Positions 7,799-19,200 are shown, numbered from the stretch's first letter. The stretch is 64,000 nucleotides of DNA from Shewanella inventionis (GCF_014641855.1 NZ_BMII01000005.1:110957-174956), one strand, 5' to 3'. Notes: generated by a model not told the origin, from the letters alone. Translations and numbers: made by a program.

Positions 7799-8920
7799 AT
7801 GTTTGCAGTTAGCACACTTGCGCAACGCCTTAGATTCTGGGTTATCGGGATCAGTATCTTCGCATTAAATGGTTGTGGCTCTGAAGTTAAAGAACATTCG
7901 CAAACCGTTGAGTATCAATCGGTTTTAACTCAGCCATTAGTGCTTAATGATCGTTACCAAAAAATACAAACTTATACTGGCACAATTCGCTCAGCAAACA
8001 CCACTGGCATTGGTTTTGAACTGGCGGGTAAACTCAATAGTATTGCCGTAGATAGCGGGGATGTGGTCAAAAAAGACCAACTTTTAGCGCAATTAGACAC
8101 CGACTTGTTAATTGCCGAAAAACAACAACTCGAAGCAAGCCTGTTACAAACTCAAGCAGATATCGACTTGGCAAAAAGCACCTTAGCACGCACACAAAAG
8201 TTAAAAACGCAAAACTATGTGTCGGCGCAGCAACTCGATGAAACCCAACAACAGGTTATTAGCTTACAAGCCAATCAAAAACGCATTGAAGCCAGCTTAA
8301 CTGCGGCAAAATTAAAAATTGAAAAATCAACCTTAGTCGCCCCATTTGATGGTGTGATTAGTCAGCGCTATCACAACCTAGGTGAAGTAATAGCCCTTGG
8401 CAGTGCAGTGTTTAATTTAGTGGGTAGTAGTCAACCTGTCGCCTACATTGGTGTGCCAGTCGATATTGCCCAGCAATTAACGGCGCAGCAACATGTCGAT
8501 GTGCGCGTTGGCAAGCAAACGTTTACCGCTCAAATTGCCGGGATAAGCGCCGAGGTAAACCCAACAAGCCGCACAGTGCAACTGAGGATCCAACTGCCTG
8601 AATCAGCAAGGGCAATCAATGGTGAAATTGCTTATTTGGTTTATCAGCAAGATCATTTCGTAGCAGGTTATTGGGTACCAATGTCAGCATTAACCGATGG
8701 CGTGAGAGGTCTTTGGAATGTGTATGTTGTAGTAAAAGATGATGCACCACTTTATAAAATTGAACGCAGAGATGTTGAAATCATTTACACAAATGAACAG
8801 CAGGCATTTATTAAAGGCGCAATACAAGCTAACGAGCAAATCGTCGTAGATGGGCTACATAAAGTCGTTGTTGGCCAAAATGTGATATTGGCACAAAATA
8901 CTCGTGGGGAGGCGCTATGA
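7799..8920 (+). CDS. RND efflux periplasmic adaptor lipoprotein
   Basis: Membrane-fusion protein linking an RND pump to an outer-membrane channel. The start at 7799 has AAGGA seven bases upstream; the longer frame from 7757 lacks this. The signal peptide ends in lipobox LNGC (Cys26). Domains in order: lipoyl half (GFELAGKLNSIAVDSGDVVK), alpha-helical hairpin (about 95-165), lipoyl half (STLVAPFDGVISQRY), beta-barrel and membrane-proximal domain. It overlaps the pump gene by four bases (ATGA). No outer-membrane factor gene is nearby, so a TolC encoded elsewhere is probably used. Confidence 0.9.
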   Translation: MFAVSTLAQRLRFWVIGISIFALNGCGSEVKEHSQTVEYQSVLTQPLVLNDRYQKIQTYTGTIRSANTTGIGFELAGKLNSIAVDSGDVVKKDQLLAQLDTDLLIAEKQQLEASLLQTQADIDLAKSTLARTQKLKTQNYVSAQQLDETQQQVISLQANQKRIEASLTAAKLKIEKSTLVAPFDGVISQRYHNLGEVIALGSAVFNLVGSSQPVAYIGVPVDIAQQLTAQQHVDVRVGKQTFTAQIAGISAEVNPTSRTVQLRIQLPESARAINGEIAYLVYQQDHFVAGYWVPMSALTDGVRGLWNVYVVVKDDAPLYKIERRDVEIIYTNEQQAFIKGAIQANEQIVVDGLHKVVVGQNVILAQNTRGEAL

Positions 8921-11900
8921 TTAAAGCGTTTCTTGAAAATGGTCGTTTAACCAGTTTATTTATCGCACTGTTAATCGTTGCGGGGCTTGGGGCGATATCG
9001 AGCCTGCCGCGCACTGAAGACCCGCACATTACCAACCGTTTTGCTTCTGTTATTACTCAATATCCAGGCGCATCTGCCGAAAGGGTTGAAGCACTAGTGA
9101 CCGAGGTGCTCGAAAACCAATTACGTCGTTTAGAAGATTTAAAACTGGTTCAATCGACTTCAAGACCTGGTATTTCAGTTATTCAGCTCGAATTAAAAGA
9201 TACGGTTACAGATACAGATCCGGTTTGGTCGCGCGCGCGCGATTTGCTTGCAGACAGCAAATACTTGCTACCCGATGCGGCTCAAAATGGCATTTTAGAT
9301 GATCAACTAGGTTACGCTAGCACTGCCATTTTAGGGCTTGTGTGGGCTGATGACTCACCTGTTAGAGCCGATATTCTCAATCGCTACGCCAAAGAGTTAC
9401 AAAGCCGCTTACGCCTATTAACCGGCACTGACTTTGCCAAACTCTATGGCGCACCAGAAGAAGAAATACTCGTAGAGCTGGACGGCAATAAAATTAGCCA
9501 GCTTCATCTCACACCTGCCAGTATTGCTGCCATTTTATCAAATGCAGACAGTAAAATTTCAGCAGGCGAAATTAATAACAGCCAATTTAGAGCCCTAGTT
9601 GAAGTGTCTGGCGAACTTGACTCGCAGCACCGCATCAGGCAAGTGCCGTTAAAAGTTGATGAATATGGGCAAATTATTCGCCTTGGCGATGTTGCAACTA
9701 TTACTCGCCAAAGCAAAACCCCGGCAGGCAGCGTCGCCTTAATCGATAGCCAACAAGGTATACTGGTTTCTGCGCGTATGCTCGACAACAACCGAGTTGA
9801 TATATGGCAACAACAAGTTAACCGCACGATTGAGCAATTCTCTGTCAATTTACCCGCCAATATTAAGGTGCAATGGCTGTTTGATCAGCAAGGTTATACT
9901 CAAGATAGATTGGGTGATTTAGTGGTTAACTTACTGCAAGGTTTTATTATAATCCTTGTGGTATTAATGCTTACTTTAGGGCTGCGCAATGCCGTAATTG
10001 TTGCAATATCACTACCGTTAACAGCATTGTTTACCCTAACCTGTATGAAATATACCGGGCTGCCTATTCACCAAATGTCGGTAACAGGTTTAGTCGTGGC
10101 CTTAGGCATTATGGTCGATAACGCAATCGTCATCGTCGATGCCATTGCCCAGCGGCGCCAACAAGGCATGACGAAACTTGAGGCCGTCACTAAAACCTTA
10201 CACCATTTATGGCTACCTTTAGCGGGCTCAACCATCACCACCATGCTGGCTTTTGCTCCCATTGTATTAATGCCAGGTGCTGCCGGTGAGTTTGTGGGCG
10301 GCATTGCTATTTCGGTTATGTTTGCCCTGCTTGGCTCTTATATAATTTCTCACACGATTATTGCTGGCCTTGCGGGTCGTTTTAGCCGCAGTGAAAAACC
10401 AAGCGCATGGTATCAACAAGGAATGGCTTTTCCACGTATCAGCCAGGCCTTTACCGCCAGCTTGCATTTTGCGCTTCATCGTCCGTTATTAACTGCAATT
10501 GTCATCGGCATTTTGCCTGTAGTAGGCTTTTTTGCCGCAGGTAAAATGACAGAGCAGTTTTTCCCGCCTTCAGATAGAGACATGTTTCAAATAGAGGTGT
10601 ATTTAGCGCCACACGTGAGTATTGAAAATACGTTGGCACAAGTGAGGCTTATCGACACCAAGCTACAAAAAATAGATGAAATACTCGAAGCCTCCTGGGT
10701 CGTTGGAGGTAACACGCCATCGTTTTATTACAACCTCACTCAACGCCAGCAAGGGGCAACAAATTACGCTCAGGCGATGATTAAAGTGACCGATTTTGTT
10801 GCCGCTAACAAGCTTATTTTGCAATTACAAAAAGAGCTTGATATCGAATACCCACAAGCACAAATACTGGTGCGCAAATTAGAACAAGGCCCACCATTTA
10901 ATGCCCCTGTAGAGTTACGCATTTATGGCCCTAATTTAGACACATTAAAAGTATTAGGCGAACAAGTGAGAGGCATTTTAAATGCCACGCCTGATGTTAT
11001 TCATACTCGTGCAACTTTAAGCTCTGGTGCGCCTAAAGTGTGGTTACAGGTAAATGAAGACGCCAGCTTAATGAGCGGCTTGAGCTTAAGCGACATTGCC
11101 AACCAAATACAAATGGCCACTACTGGGATTATTGGCGGCAGTATTTTAGAGCAAACAGAATCACTACCTGTACGAGTCCGTTTAGGCGACTCTAGCCGTG
11201 AACAGGCAACCCGATTAGCCGAAATAAACTTGGTCTCGGCATCTGGATCTGGAATTCCACTATCGGCATTATCTTATAATGAAGTCAATGTGAGCCGCGG
11301 TGCAATCCCACGCCGTAATGGTGAGAGGGTCAACACCATTGAAGCCTACATCACCAGTGGCGTACTGCCGGCTCAGGTGTTAAACGATGCAAAAGAAAAA
11401 GTTGAACAACTAGCACTTCCAGCAGGTTATCATCTTGAAATTGGTGGTGAAAGTGCCAAGCGCAATGAGGCTGTGGGTAACTTGATGTCTAATATTGTGC
11501 TTGTGGTAACCCTACTCTTGGCCACTGTTGTACTGTCATTTAACTCATTTAGATTAACAGCCATCATTTTGCTTAGTGCATTCCAATCGGCAGGATTAGG
11601 CTTGCTTGCGGTGTTTGTATTTGGTTATCCATTTGGGTTTACCGTTATTATCGGTTTGTTGGGGTTAATGGGATTAGCCATTAATGCTGCCATTGTGATT
11701 TTAGCTGAACTTGAAGATGTACCCGATGCCAAGCAAGGTAATATTAGGTTAATTATCGATACCGTTAGCAGCTGCGGGCGCCATATTGGTTCAACCACCA
11801 TCACCACCATTGGCGGCTTTTTACCATTAATCATTGCAGGCGGCGGTTTTTGGCCACCCTTTGCCATCGCCATTGCCGGCGGTACTTTATTGACCACAAT

Positions 11901-11988
11901 GCTGTCATTAATGTGGGTGCCAGTAATGTACCTGCTGCTGATGAAACCGCGAAGAACAATTCTACAAGGAAAAGCGGTAACGAGTTAG
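8917..11988 (+). CDS. RND-family efflux pump inner-membrane permease
   Basis: A proton-driven resistance-nodulation-division permease of 1023 residues, the normal family length. TM1 (residues 12-30) is followed by a porter domain (TQYPGASAERVEALVTEVLE), TM2-6, a second porter domain after residue 550 and TM8-12. TM4 carries GIMVDNAIVIVD near residue 400: the first relay Asp is present and the second is Asn, as in several non-AcrB branches. This makes the substrate class uncertain (organic compounds more likely than metals, since no CzcA/CusA signature is seen). It is translationally coupled to the adaptor and probably TetR-repressed. Confidence 0.9.
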   Translation: MIKAFLENGRLTSLFIALLIVAGLGAISSLPRTEDPHITNRFASVITQYPGASAERVEALVTEVLENQLRRLEDLKLVQSTSRPGISVIQLELKDTVTDTDPVWSRARDLLADSKYLLPDAAQNGILDDQLGYASTAILGLVWADDSPVRADILNRYAKELQSRLRLLTGTDFAKLYGAPEEEILVELDGNKISQLHLTPASIAAILSNADSKISAGEINNSQFRALVEVSGELDSQHRIRQVPLKVDEYGQIIRLGDVATITRQSKTPAGSVALIDSQQGILVSARMLDNNRVDIWQQQVNRTIEQFSVNLPANIKVQWLFDQQGYTQDRLGDLVVNLLQGFIIILVVLMLTLGLRNAVIVAISLPLTALFTLTCMKYTGLPIHQMSVTGLVVALGIMVDNAIVIVDAIAQRRQQGMTKLEAVTKTLHHLWLPLAGSTITTMLAFAPIVLMPGAAGEFVGGIAISVMFALLGSYIISHTIIAGLAGRFSRSEKPSAWYQQGMAFPRISQAFTASLHFALHRPLLTAIVIGILPVVGFFAAGKMTEQFFPPSDRDMFQIEVYLAPHVSIENTLAQVRLIDTKLQKIDEILEASWVVGGNTPSFYYNLTQRQQGATNYAQAMIKVTDFVAANKLILQLQKELDIEYPQAQILVRKLEQGPPFNAPVELRIYGPNLDTLKVLGEQVRGILNATPDVIHTRATLSSGAPKVWLQVNEDASLMSGLSLSDIANQIQMATTGIIGGSILEQTESLPVRVRLGDSSREQATRLAEINLVSASGSGIPLSALSYNEVNVSRGAIPRRNGERVNTIEAYITSGVLPAQVLNDAKEKVEQLALPAGYHLEIGGESAKRNEAVGNLMSNIVLVVTLLLATVVLSFNSFRLTAIILLSAFQSAGLGLLAVFVFGYPFGFTVIIGLLGLMGLAINAAIVILAELEDVPDAKQGNIRLIIDTVSSCGRHIGSTTITTIGGFLPLIIAGGGFWPPFAIAIAGGTLLTTMLSLMWVPVMYLLLMKPRRTILQGKAVTS

Positions 11989-12020
11989 CGGTAACAAGTT
12001 ACTCATAATAACTACCAAAA

Positions 12021-12051
12021 AAAAACCGCTTTATCACTAAAGCGGTTTTTT
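12021..12051. terminator. Terminator between RND operon and cydX
   Basis: A 13-bp perfect stem (AAAAACCGCTTTA/TAAAGCGGTTTTT) with a four-base loop and T-runs in both directions. It serves both converging operons. Confidence 0.88.
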
Positions 12052-12075
12052 GTTACTGATGGGCATAGTAGAAGA

Positions 12076-12186
12076 TTAATCTTCGCTTTGACGATCCATG
12101 TTTTCAGTATTTTCAAGCCATAACGCATTGATGATACCGAATGAACATGCCAGTAATACACCTAAAATCCACGCAAAATACCACAT
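12076..12186 (-). CDS. cydX: Cytochrome bd oxidase small subunit CydX
   Basis: A 36-residue single-helix protein (begins MWYFAWILGVLLACSFGIIN, then ALWLE) that matches CydX, which stabilises the haem centres of cytochrome bd-I. The start has an AAGGAG-type ribosome site, and the gene sits 17 bp after the cydB stop in the cydABX operon. Confidence 0.93.
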   Translation of the reverse strand: MWYFAWILGVLLACSFGIINALWLENTENMDRQSED

Positions 12187-12203
12187 AGATATCGCTCCTT
12201 AAA

Positions 12204-13343
12204 CTAGTAAAGTGACGTTTTATTGTCTTCAATAAACGCACGATTTAAGCGGCCGTACATCTTGTAATAAGTCCAAATGGTGTAACTTAATACCGTTGGT
12301 ACGAAAATAATAGCCGCAAATGTCATCACTTTTAACGTCATTTGACTCGCTGTTGCATCCCACATGGTTAAGCTCACATTAGGCTCTAATGATGATGGCA
12401 TTACAAACGGGAACATGGCTGCACCGCAAGTCACAATCACACCAGCAATAGCAAGCGAGCTAAACAAGAATGCAAAGCCACTACGATTAAAGCGACTAGC
12501 TAAAATCACTAAAATTGGCATTAACAAGCCCAATACAGGGAATAACATGGTCACTGGATATTTGTCGTAATTGGCTAACCAAGCACCGGCCTCAACAGCA
12601 ACGGTTTTGGTGGTAGGGTTTGATTGGCCAGCTAGGTCAAGCGTTGATGTAATCACATAACCATCAATGCCATTAACAAGCCAAACGCCTGCAACCGCAA
12701 ATAGTACAAACAGTAAACCACCACATATTTGCGATGCTTTAGCACTGCGCACACGTAACTCGCCTTCGGTTTTCATTTGTAACCAGGATGCGCCTTGCAT
12801 CATAAACATGGTAACACTGACAAGGCCGGCTAATAATCCAAAGGGATTTAACAAGCCAAATAACCCGCCGTGATAAGTTGCACGTAGGTATTCGTCAAAG
12901 TTAAATGGCACACCTTGCAGTAAGTTACCAAATGCAACGCCAATGATCAGTGGTGGTACAAAACCGCCAACAAACAAAGCCCAATCCCAGGTTTTACGCC
13001 ATTTTGGATCTTCAATTTTAGAACGATAATCAAAGCCAACAGGACGCATATAAAGGGCAAACAGCACCAACATCATTGCCACATAAAAGCCAGAAAACGA
13101 CACTGCATAAACCATAGGCCAAGCAGCAAATAAGGCACCACCTGCGGTGATAAGCCAAACTTGGTTACCGTCCCAGTGAGGGGCAATGGAGTTAATCATA
13201 ATACGGCGTTCGGTGTCGTCTTTACCAATAATCGGTAATAACGCGCCAACACCCATATCAAAGCCGTCGGTGACAGCAAAACCGACAAATAACACGCCGA
13301 TTAATGCCCACCAGATAAATCTTAATACTTCATAATCAAACAT
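12204..13343 (-). CDS. cydB: Cytochrome bd ubiquinol oxidase subunit II
   Basis: A 379-residue membrane protein matching CydB of cytochrome bd, the high-affinity terminal oxidase. It begins MFDYEVLRFIWWALIGVLFV and has conserved segments such as FDMGVGALLPIIGKDDTERR and PHWDGNQVWLITAGGALFAA. It follows cydA by 15 bp with an AGGAGG-like site and precedes cydX. Confidence 0.96.
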   Translation of the reverse strand: MFDYEVLRFIWWALIGVLFVGFAVTDGFDMGVGALLPIIGKDDTERRIMINSIAPHWDGNQVWLITAGGALFAAWPMVYAVSFSGFYVAMMLVLFALYMRPVGFDYRSKIEDPKWRKTWDWALFVGGFVPPLIIGVAFGNLLQGVPFNFDEYLRATYHGGLFGLLNPFGLLAGLVSVTMFMMQGASWLQMKTEGELRVRSAKASQICGGLLFVLFAVAGVWLVNGIDGYVITSTLDLAGQSNPTTKTVAVEAGAWLANYDKYPVTMLFPVLGLLMPILVILASRFNRSGFAFLFSSLAIAGVIVTCGAAMFPFVMPSSLEPNVSLTMWDATASQMTLKVMTFAAIIFVPTVLSYTIWTYYKMYGRLNRAFIEDNKTSLY

Positions 13344-13358
13344 AATCAGGTCCTCCGA

Positions 13359-14915
13359 TTAGGCATCTTGGGTTTCAAAGTGATAACGACCAGTCTTTAA
13401 GCTACTTGGGCCAAGACGTGCGAACTTGAACATTAAGAAAGCCTCTATCACCAGTAAAATGGTATAGAAAACCGTAATCGAAATAATACTGAACCATAGA
13501 TCAGCTGGCGTTAAGCTCGATGCCGACATAAAGGTAGGTAGCACTTCTGAGATGGTCCAAGGTTGACGGCCAAACTCTGATACAAACCACCCTGCTTCAA
13601 TGGCAATCCAAGGTAGCGGTAAGCTGTATAGTGCTGCTCGCAACACCCACTTTTTCTCAGCAATTTTATGACGTGTGCTTTGCCAAAACGCAGCAGCAAA
13701 CACAAACAACATAATCACGCCACAACCCACCATTAAACGAAAACTCCAGAACATTGGCGCTACCGTTGGAATAGAGTCGAAAGAGGCCGCAATGATTTGC
13801 TCTTCTGTCGCATCAACCACGTTATCTGTGTAGCGTTTTAGTAAGAAGCCATAGCCTAAATCGCCTTTTGTCGCTTCAAATTGTGCACGAGTTTCAGGGG
13901 TTTCATCACCTGCACGCAGTTTTTCAAGTAACGCATAAGCCACCATACCGTTACGAATTCTCACTTCATGCTCTTTAACAAGATCTCGTATTCCTGTTAC
14001 TTCTTCATCTAAAGAACGTGTTGCAATAATTCCCATTAAGTACGGTATTTTAACAGCATAATCTGTGTGCATGGTTTCTTGATTAGGGAAACCAACCGCA
14101 GTAAACGCTGCTGGTGCGGGTTCTGTGTGCCATTCAGCTTCAATTGCCGCTAATTTAACACGTTGAACTTCACCCACTTCGTATCCTGATTCATCACCTA
14201 ATACGATAACCGATAAAATCGCCGCCATACCAAAACTGGCTGCAATGGCAAACGAGCGACGAGCAAAGGGTAAATCACGGCCTTTGAGGATGTAGTAAGC
14301 ACTAATCGAGAGAACAAACATTGCTCCAGCTACATAGCCAGAAGCCACTGTATGCACAAACTTAACCTGCGCAACAGGGTTAAATACCACTTCGGCAAAG
14401 TTAGTCATTTCCATGCGCATGGTTTCGTAGTTAAACACTGAACCAACGGGGTTTTGCATCCAACCGTTTGCAATCAAAATCCACAATGCAGACATGTTAG
14501 AGCCAATAGCCACTAACCAGGTTATTGCAAGATGCTGACGCTTACTAAAACGATCCCACCCAAAGAAAAACATACCCACTAAGGTCGATTCCAGGAAGAA
14601 TGCCATCAATCCTTCAATCGCCAATGGCGCACCGAAGATATCACCAACATAATGCGAATAATAAGACCAGTTAGTACCAAACTGGAACTCCATTGCTAAG
14701 CCAGTAGACACACCTAGGGCAAAGTTAATACCGAATAACTTACCCCAAAATTTGGTCATGTCTTTATAAATCTGGTTATTAGTCATTACATAAACTGACT
14801 CCATAATGGCCAGTATAAAGGCTAATCCCAGGGTAAGCGGAACAAATAAAAAGTGGTACATGGCTGTCAACGCAAATTGAAAACGCGATAGCTCAACAAC
14901 CTCTTCGATAATCAT
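13359..14915 (-). CDS. cydA: Cytochrome bd ubiquinol oxidase subunit I
   Basis: A 518-residue CydA. It carries the haem ligands and quinol-binding Q loop: the His near residue 20 in [16 protein letters not shown], the conserved GRQPW motif near residue 392, and Q-loop sequence around residues 250-330. First gene of cydABX, which gives respiration at low oxygen. An AGGAG site precedes the ATG. The upstream region is long and AT-rich, with a possible ArcA-type sequence. Confidence 0.96.
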   Translation of the reverse strand: MIIEEVVELSRFQFALTAMYHFLFVPLTLGLAFILAIMESVYVMTNNQIYKDMTKFWGKLFGINFALGVSTGLAMEFQFGTNWSYYSHYVGDIFGAPLAIEGLMAFFLESTLVGMFFFGWDRFSKRQHLAITWLVAIGSNMSALWILIANGWMQNPVGSVFNYETMRMEMTNFAEVVFNPVAQVKFVHTVASGYVAGAMFVLSISAYYILKGRDLPFARRSFAIAASFGMAAILSVIVLGDESGYEVGEVQRVKLAAIEAEWHTEPAPAAFTAVGFPNQETMHTDYAVKIPYLMGIIATRSLDEEVTGIRDLVKEHEVRIRNGMVAYALLEKLRAGDETPETRAQFEATKGDLGYGFLLKRYTDNVVDATEEQIIAASFDSIPTVAPMFWSFRLMVGCGVIMLFVFAAAFWQSTRHKIAEKKWVLRAALYSLPLPWIAIEAGWFVSEFGRQPWTISEVLPTFMSASSLTPADLWFSIISITVFYTILLVIEAFLMFKFARLGPSSLKTGRYHFETQDA

Positions 14916-15887
14916 TGGCGACTCCTTACTTCATTCAGTTCGACCAAATGCGACACGGCAATAAAGCATTGCCAAATTGATGATATTGTCCCAGAAATAT
15001 AATTTGCAAAGTTGATTAACTTAACAATAAAAGTATTCAATAAACCCAACAACTTATGATTTCAAGTCCATTCCTAAACCTGATATATCTTACGGTAAAT
15101 TGATTGAAGAGATCATGTTTTTTAATTAAATATGTGACCTTCATTAGATTTTTTGCATGAATATTTTTTAGCGCTTTAATATCAACAGCTTATGTTTTTC
15201 ACACTTGTGCTACAACGCATAAAAAAATCATTTTTGTGACGTTCACACAACCTCTTTATGCCCAAAAAATCAACATTAATGCAAATTCGCCCCTCCCCAC
15301 CCTCGCAAGAGGTATTGACAAAAAAAGTGCAATTGCTAGGAGCTGCGGATCTTTCGAGTTTGTTTTTGCAGCGAATTGTTGGTCATTACACACATATAAA
15401 ACCGCGCGGCAGAGACTTTGAGGTGCTGTTATTCGACATAAAGAGTCGATAACGCAGTAAAAATGGCCAACACACGCAGCCAGCGTGGATTGGGCTAAAA
15501 ACGCTTACTCTTTGTTGAATGAACCTTTGTTGAATGACGCTTTGCAAATAAAGCATTACTTAGATTACTAGGCAGTGCACCTAGTACCGCGATAAGAAGG
15601 CGTGTCACTCGAACAAAAGTCAAACAGCAAAAATCAACAGCCCGTTAGGAATGATGACTTACCATAATAAAAGTGACCAAACATAAAGACCAACCCAATG
15701 TGTTAATACGTCGTTAAAAATCTCAATGTATTTAATTCGCGATAAAAACCATTTATCTATAAATAATCAATCCATAAAAACAATATCCATAAATATCAGC
15801 AATTTAAAAAAATCAACAAAACAAACCTAATATTACAAACGGAATAATGCATAAATAAAACTAATCTAAAACATCATTTTTTCTTGT
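14916..15887. other. Long AT-rich intergenic region upstream of cydA
   Basis: About 970 bp without a convincing gene. It holds the cydA promoter region, a possible ArcA-type site, an imperfect hairpin at about 15426-15456 (GTTATTCGAC/GTCGATAAC with a bulge) and a 15-bp tandem duplication (CTTTGTTGAATGAAC-type unit) at 15510-15539. Short open frames at 15236-15452 overlap each other in two frames and look like chance. Confidence 0.5.
15011..15029 (-). promoter_or_regulatory. Possible ArcA-type site upstream of cydA
   Basis: The minus strand contains TGTTAAGTTAATCAAC about 95-115 bp upstream of the cydA ATG, resembling the ArcA repeat GTTAATTAAATGTTA. cyd operons are classic ArcA targets, but such AT-rich matches are common by chance. 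Confidence 0.3.
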
Positions 15888-15916
15888 TTGAGTGCAAATA
15901 ATAACCACCGTATAAT
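15888..15916 (+). promoter_or_regulatory. Sigma70-type promoter of small transcription unit
   Basis: TTGAGT, a 17-base spacer, then TATAAT. This is a near-consensus promoter with ideal spacing. It points to the 26-codon ORF that ends just before a strong terminator. Confidence 0.6.
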
Positions 15917-15991
15917 TATTAAACAGTTAAGAACACGAATATCCTACTGCGTCGTAGTCTTAATCCCCCCCAGATCCCCAAAGAGATAGAT

Positions 15992-16072
15992 ATGACGCTA
16001 TTATTTGAAAATATTGCCAATTTATATAAACGTGCCTTTTCAGACATGTTTACCGCCAAAGAAACTAAATAA
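15992..16072 (+). CDS. Candidate 26-residue small protein
   Basis: ATG-to-TAA frame encoding MTLLFENIANLYKRAFSDMF followed by TAKETK. AAGAGA lies six bases upstream. It is amphipathic in its first 20 residues. A near-consensus promoter starts about 105 bp upstream and a strong terminator follows 49 bp downstream, giving a transcript of roughly 230 nt. This could be a small-protein mRNA, a regulatory RNA, or both. I do not recognise the peptide. Confidence 0.45.
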   Translation: MTLLFENIANLYKRAFSDMFTAKETK

Positions 16073-16120
16073 CCTGAGTTAGTAAGTTACGGTTTCGCGC
16101 GTTAGCGCAATTTAATACAT

Positions 16121-16156
16121 AAAAAGCCCCGCAAGTGAACACTTGTGGGGCTTTTT
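16121..16156. terminator. Bidirectional terminator between small unit and purL
   Basis: A 17-bp stem (AAAAAGCCCCGCAAGTG with CACTTGTGGGGCTTTTT, one G-T pair) and a tiny loop, with T-runs on both strands. It serves purL from the right and the small transcription unit from the left. Confidence 0.88.
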
Positions 16157-16230
16157 GATCTCGTTATTGCCGATATAAAAAATGGCGACCCAATTGAGCC
16201 GCCATGTTGATTGACCTATCAGCTATAATC

Positions 16231-19200
16231 TTAGCCAATTTTTACCCGCGCATTACGGAACATGCGCATCCATGGGCTGTCTTCGCCCCAGTTGTCTGGA
16301 TGCCATGAGTTGGCAACGGTTCTGAATACACGCTCAGGGTGCGGCATCATAATGGTCACGCGGCCATCGGTTGTACAAATACCAGTTAAACCATTTGGCG
16401 AGCCATTAGGATTAAGTGGATATTGCGTCGCAATTTGGCCGTGGCCATCTACATAACGTAGTGCAATGGTGCCTGAGGCTTCTGCTTTAGCTAATGCTTG
16501 TGCATTGGCAAATTCAGCTAAACCTTCACCGTGTGACACAGCGATAGGCATACGAGAACCCACCATTCCTTCGAAGAACACTGACGGAGTTTGCTGTACT
16601 TCAACCAAACTGAAACGCGCTTCAAAACGCTCCGAACGGTTACGCACAAAGTGCGGCCAATGCTCGCTACCTGGGATGATTTCTTTTAGGTTAGATAACA
16701 TTTGACAACCGTTACACACACCTAACGCAATGCTCGAATCACGCTCAAAGAAACGGCTGAATTCATCACGTGCACGGTTGTTAAACAGAATGGACTTAGC
16801 CCAACCTTCACCGGCACCTAAAACGTCACCGTACGAGAACCCACCACAAGCCACTAAACCTTGGAATTCTTCTAGGCTAATACGGCCCGATAAAATATCA
16901 GACATATGCACATCGCGGCTTTCAAAACCTGCGCGGTCAAATGCGGCTGCCATTTCAATGTGCGAGTTAACACCTTGCTCACGTAAAATAGCCATTTTAG
17001 GCGCTGCGCCTTTTAAAATATAAGGTGCAGCAACATCTTCATTCGGGTTAAAACCTAATTTAACGGTTAAGCCGGGTGCATCAGCAATTTGCTTAAGCGC
17101 AAACTCTTCTGCAGCACATTCAGGGTTATCACGAAGTGCTTGCATGCGATAGGTGGTTTCTGACCATAACGTGCGTAGCGCAGTACGGCTATTTGTATAA
17201 ATAACGCGCTCGCCATCGGTAATAGTGATTTGATCAACTGCTTGTAGGCCGCCGATCTGATGACACGTCACACCTTTAGCGATGAACTGTGCCGCAATGG
17301 CATCAGCCTGCTCGCTGCTAACTTGGATAACTGCACCTAATTCTTCGTTAAATAAACGCTCTATGTCTGTGCCTTTTAACGCGGCTAAATCAATTTGCAA
17401 ACCCGTATTACCGGCAAATGCCATCTCAACTAAGGTTGTAAACAAACCACCGTCACTGCGATCGTGATAAGCAATTACCGACTGCTCAGCCACTAATTGC
17501 TGCATGACTTCAAAAAATCCTGCAAGGTTAGCCGTGTTATCCAGTGTTGGCGCAATATCACCAAGCTCACTGTAAACCTGTGCTAAACAAGACCCGCCTA
17601 AACGGTTTTGGCCATTGCTTAAATCCAGCATCAACAATGTGCTATCGCCTTTATCTGAGCGCAGCTCTGGCGTAATCGTTTTACGAATATCTTGTACCAC
17701 ACCAAATGCGGTGATGATTAACGACATTGGCGATGTAACGGTTTTCTTAACGCCGTTGTCTTCCCATGCGGTTTTCATCGACATCGAGTCTTTACCCACA
17801 GGAATAGTAATGCCTAGTGCTGGGCATAAGTCTTCGCCGATGGCTTTAACCGCTTCATATAAACCAGCATCTTCACCTGGGTGACCTGCTGGTGACATCC
17901 AGTTAGCCGATATTTTAATGCGTTTGAACGAGCCAATATCAGCACCAGCAATGTTCATAATCGATTCAGCAACCGCCATACGGGCAGAGGCATCAAAGTC
18001 TAACAATGCTAACGGTGTGCGCTCACCCATCGACATGGCTTCGCCAGTGTAGCTGTCATAGCTTGATGCAGTGACAGCGCAATCTGCAACCGGTACCTGC
18101 CAAGGGCCAACCATTTGGTCACGATTCACTAAACCAGTCACCGAGCGATCGCCAATGGTGATTAAGAAGGTTTTGTCGGCAACAGTGGGTAAAGTCAAAA
18201 TACGTTTGACCGCTTCGTTTAAGTCAATTTTAGACTGGTCTAACGCTGGCGATACCGCTTTAGCCGATACCACATCACGGCTCATTTTCGGTGCTTTGCC
18301 TAATAATACTTCAAGCGGTAAATCGATTGGTTTGTTATTAAAATGGCTGTCGGCAAGGGTTAAATGCATTTCTTCAGTCGCTTCACCGACTACCGCAAAT
18401 GGAGCACGTTCGCGGGCACAAATATCGGCAAACTGTTGTAGGTTTTCAGGTGCTACTGATAATACATAACGCTCTTGTGACTCGTTACACCAAATCTCAA
18501 GCGGGCTCATGCCAGGCTCGTCTGATGGCACGTTACGTAAATTAAACACCCCACCACGATTACCATCATTCACTAATTCAGGGAATGCATTTGATAAACC
18601 ACCTGCGCCCACATCATGAATAAACTGAATAGGGTTCGCGCTGCCAAGTTGCCAGCAACGGTCGATGACTTCTTGACAGCGACGTTCCATTTCAGGGTTT
18701 TCACGTTGCACAGAAGCAAAATCTAAATCTTCACTTGATTGGCCAGATGCCATTGAAGAGGCCGCGCCGCCACCTAAACCAATGTTCATTGCCGGGCCAC
18801 CTAATACAATCAGCTTAGCGCCAACGGTGATTTCGCCCTTTTGCACGTGCTCTTCACGGATATTACCTAAACCACCGGCAATCATGATCGGCTTGTGATA
18901 TCCACGCACTTCAACGCCATTATGGCTCGATACTTCTTGCTCGTAAGTTCGAAAATACCCAGTCAAGGCCGGACGACCAAACTCGTTGTTAAATGCCGCG
19001 CCGCCTAATGGGCCTTCGAGCATGATTTCTAACGGGGTAACGATACGATCAGGTTTACCGTATTGACCTTCCCAGGGTTGTACAAAGCCAGGGATCTTAA
19101 GGTTAGATACCGTAAAGCCATTTAAACCTGCTTTAGGTTTAGAACCACGACCGGTTGCACCCTCATCACGAATTTCACCACCAGAGCCGGTAGCAGCACC

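Noticed and set aside
15234..15250. CRP-like TGTGA...TCACA sequence upstream of cydA
   Set aside because: The half-sites are separated by three bases instead of six, so it does not fit a CRP site.
15236..15452. Overlapping short plus-strand frames upstream of cydA
   Set aside because: Two different frames overlap the same AT-rich DNA without ribosome sites; this is chance.
16262..18469. Several 60-130 codon plus-strand frames opposite purL
   Set aside because: They are antisense shadows of the well-supported purL gene and have no ribosome sites or family features.
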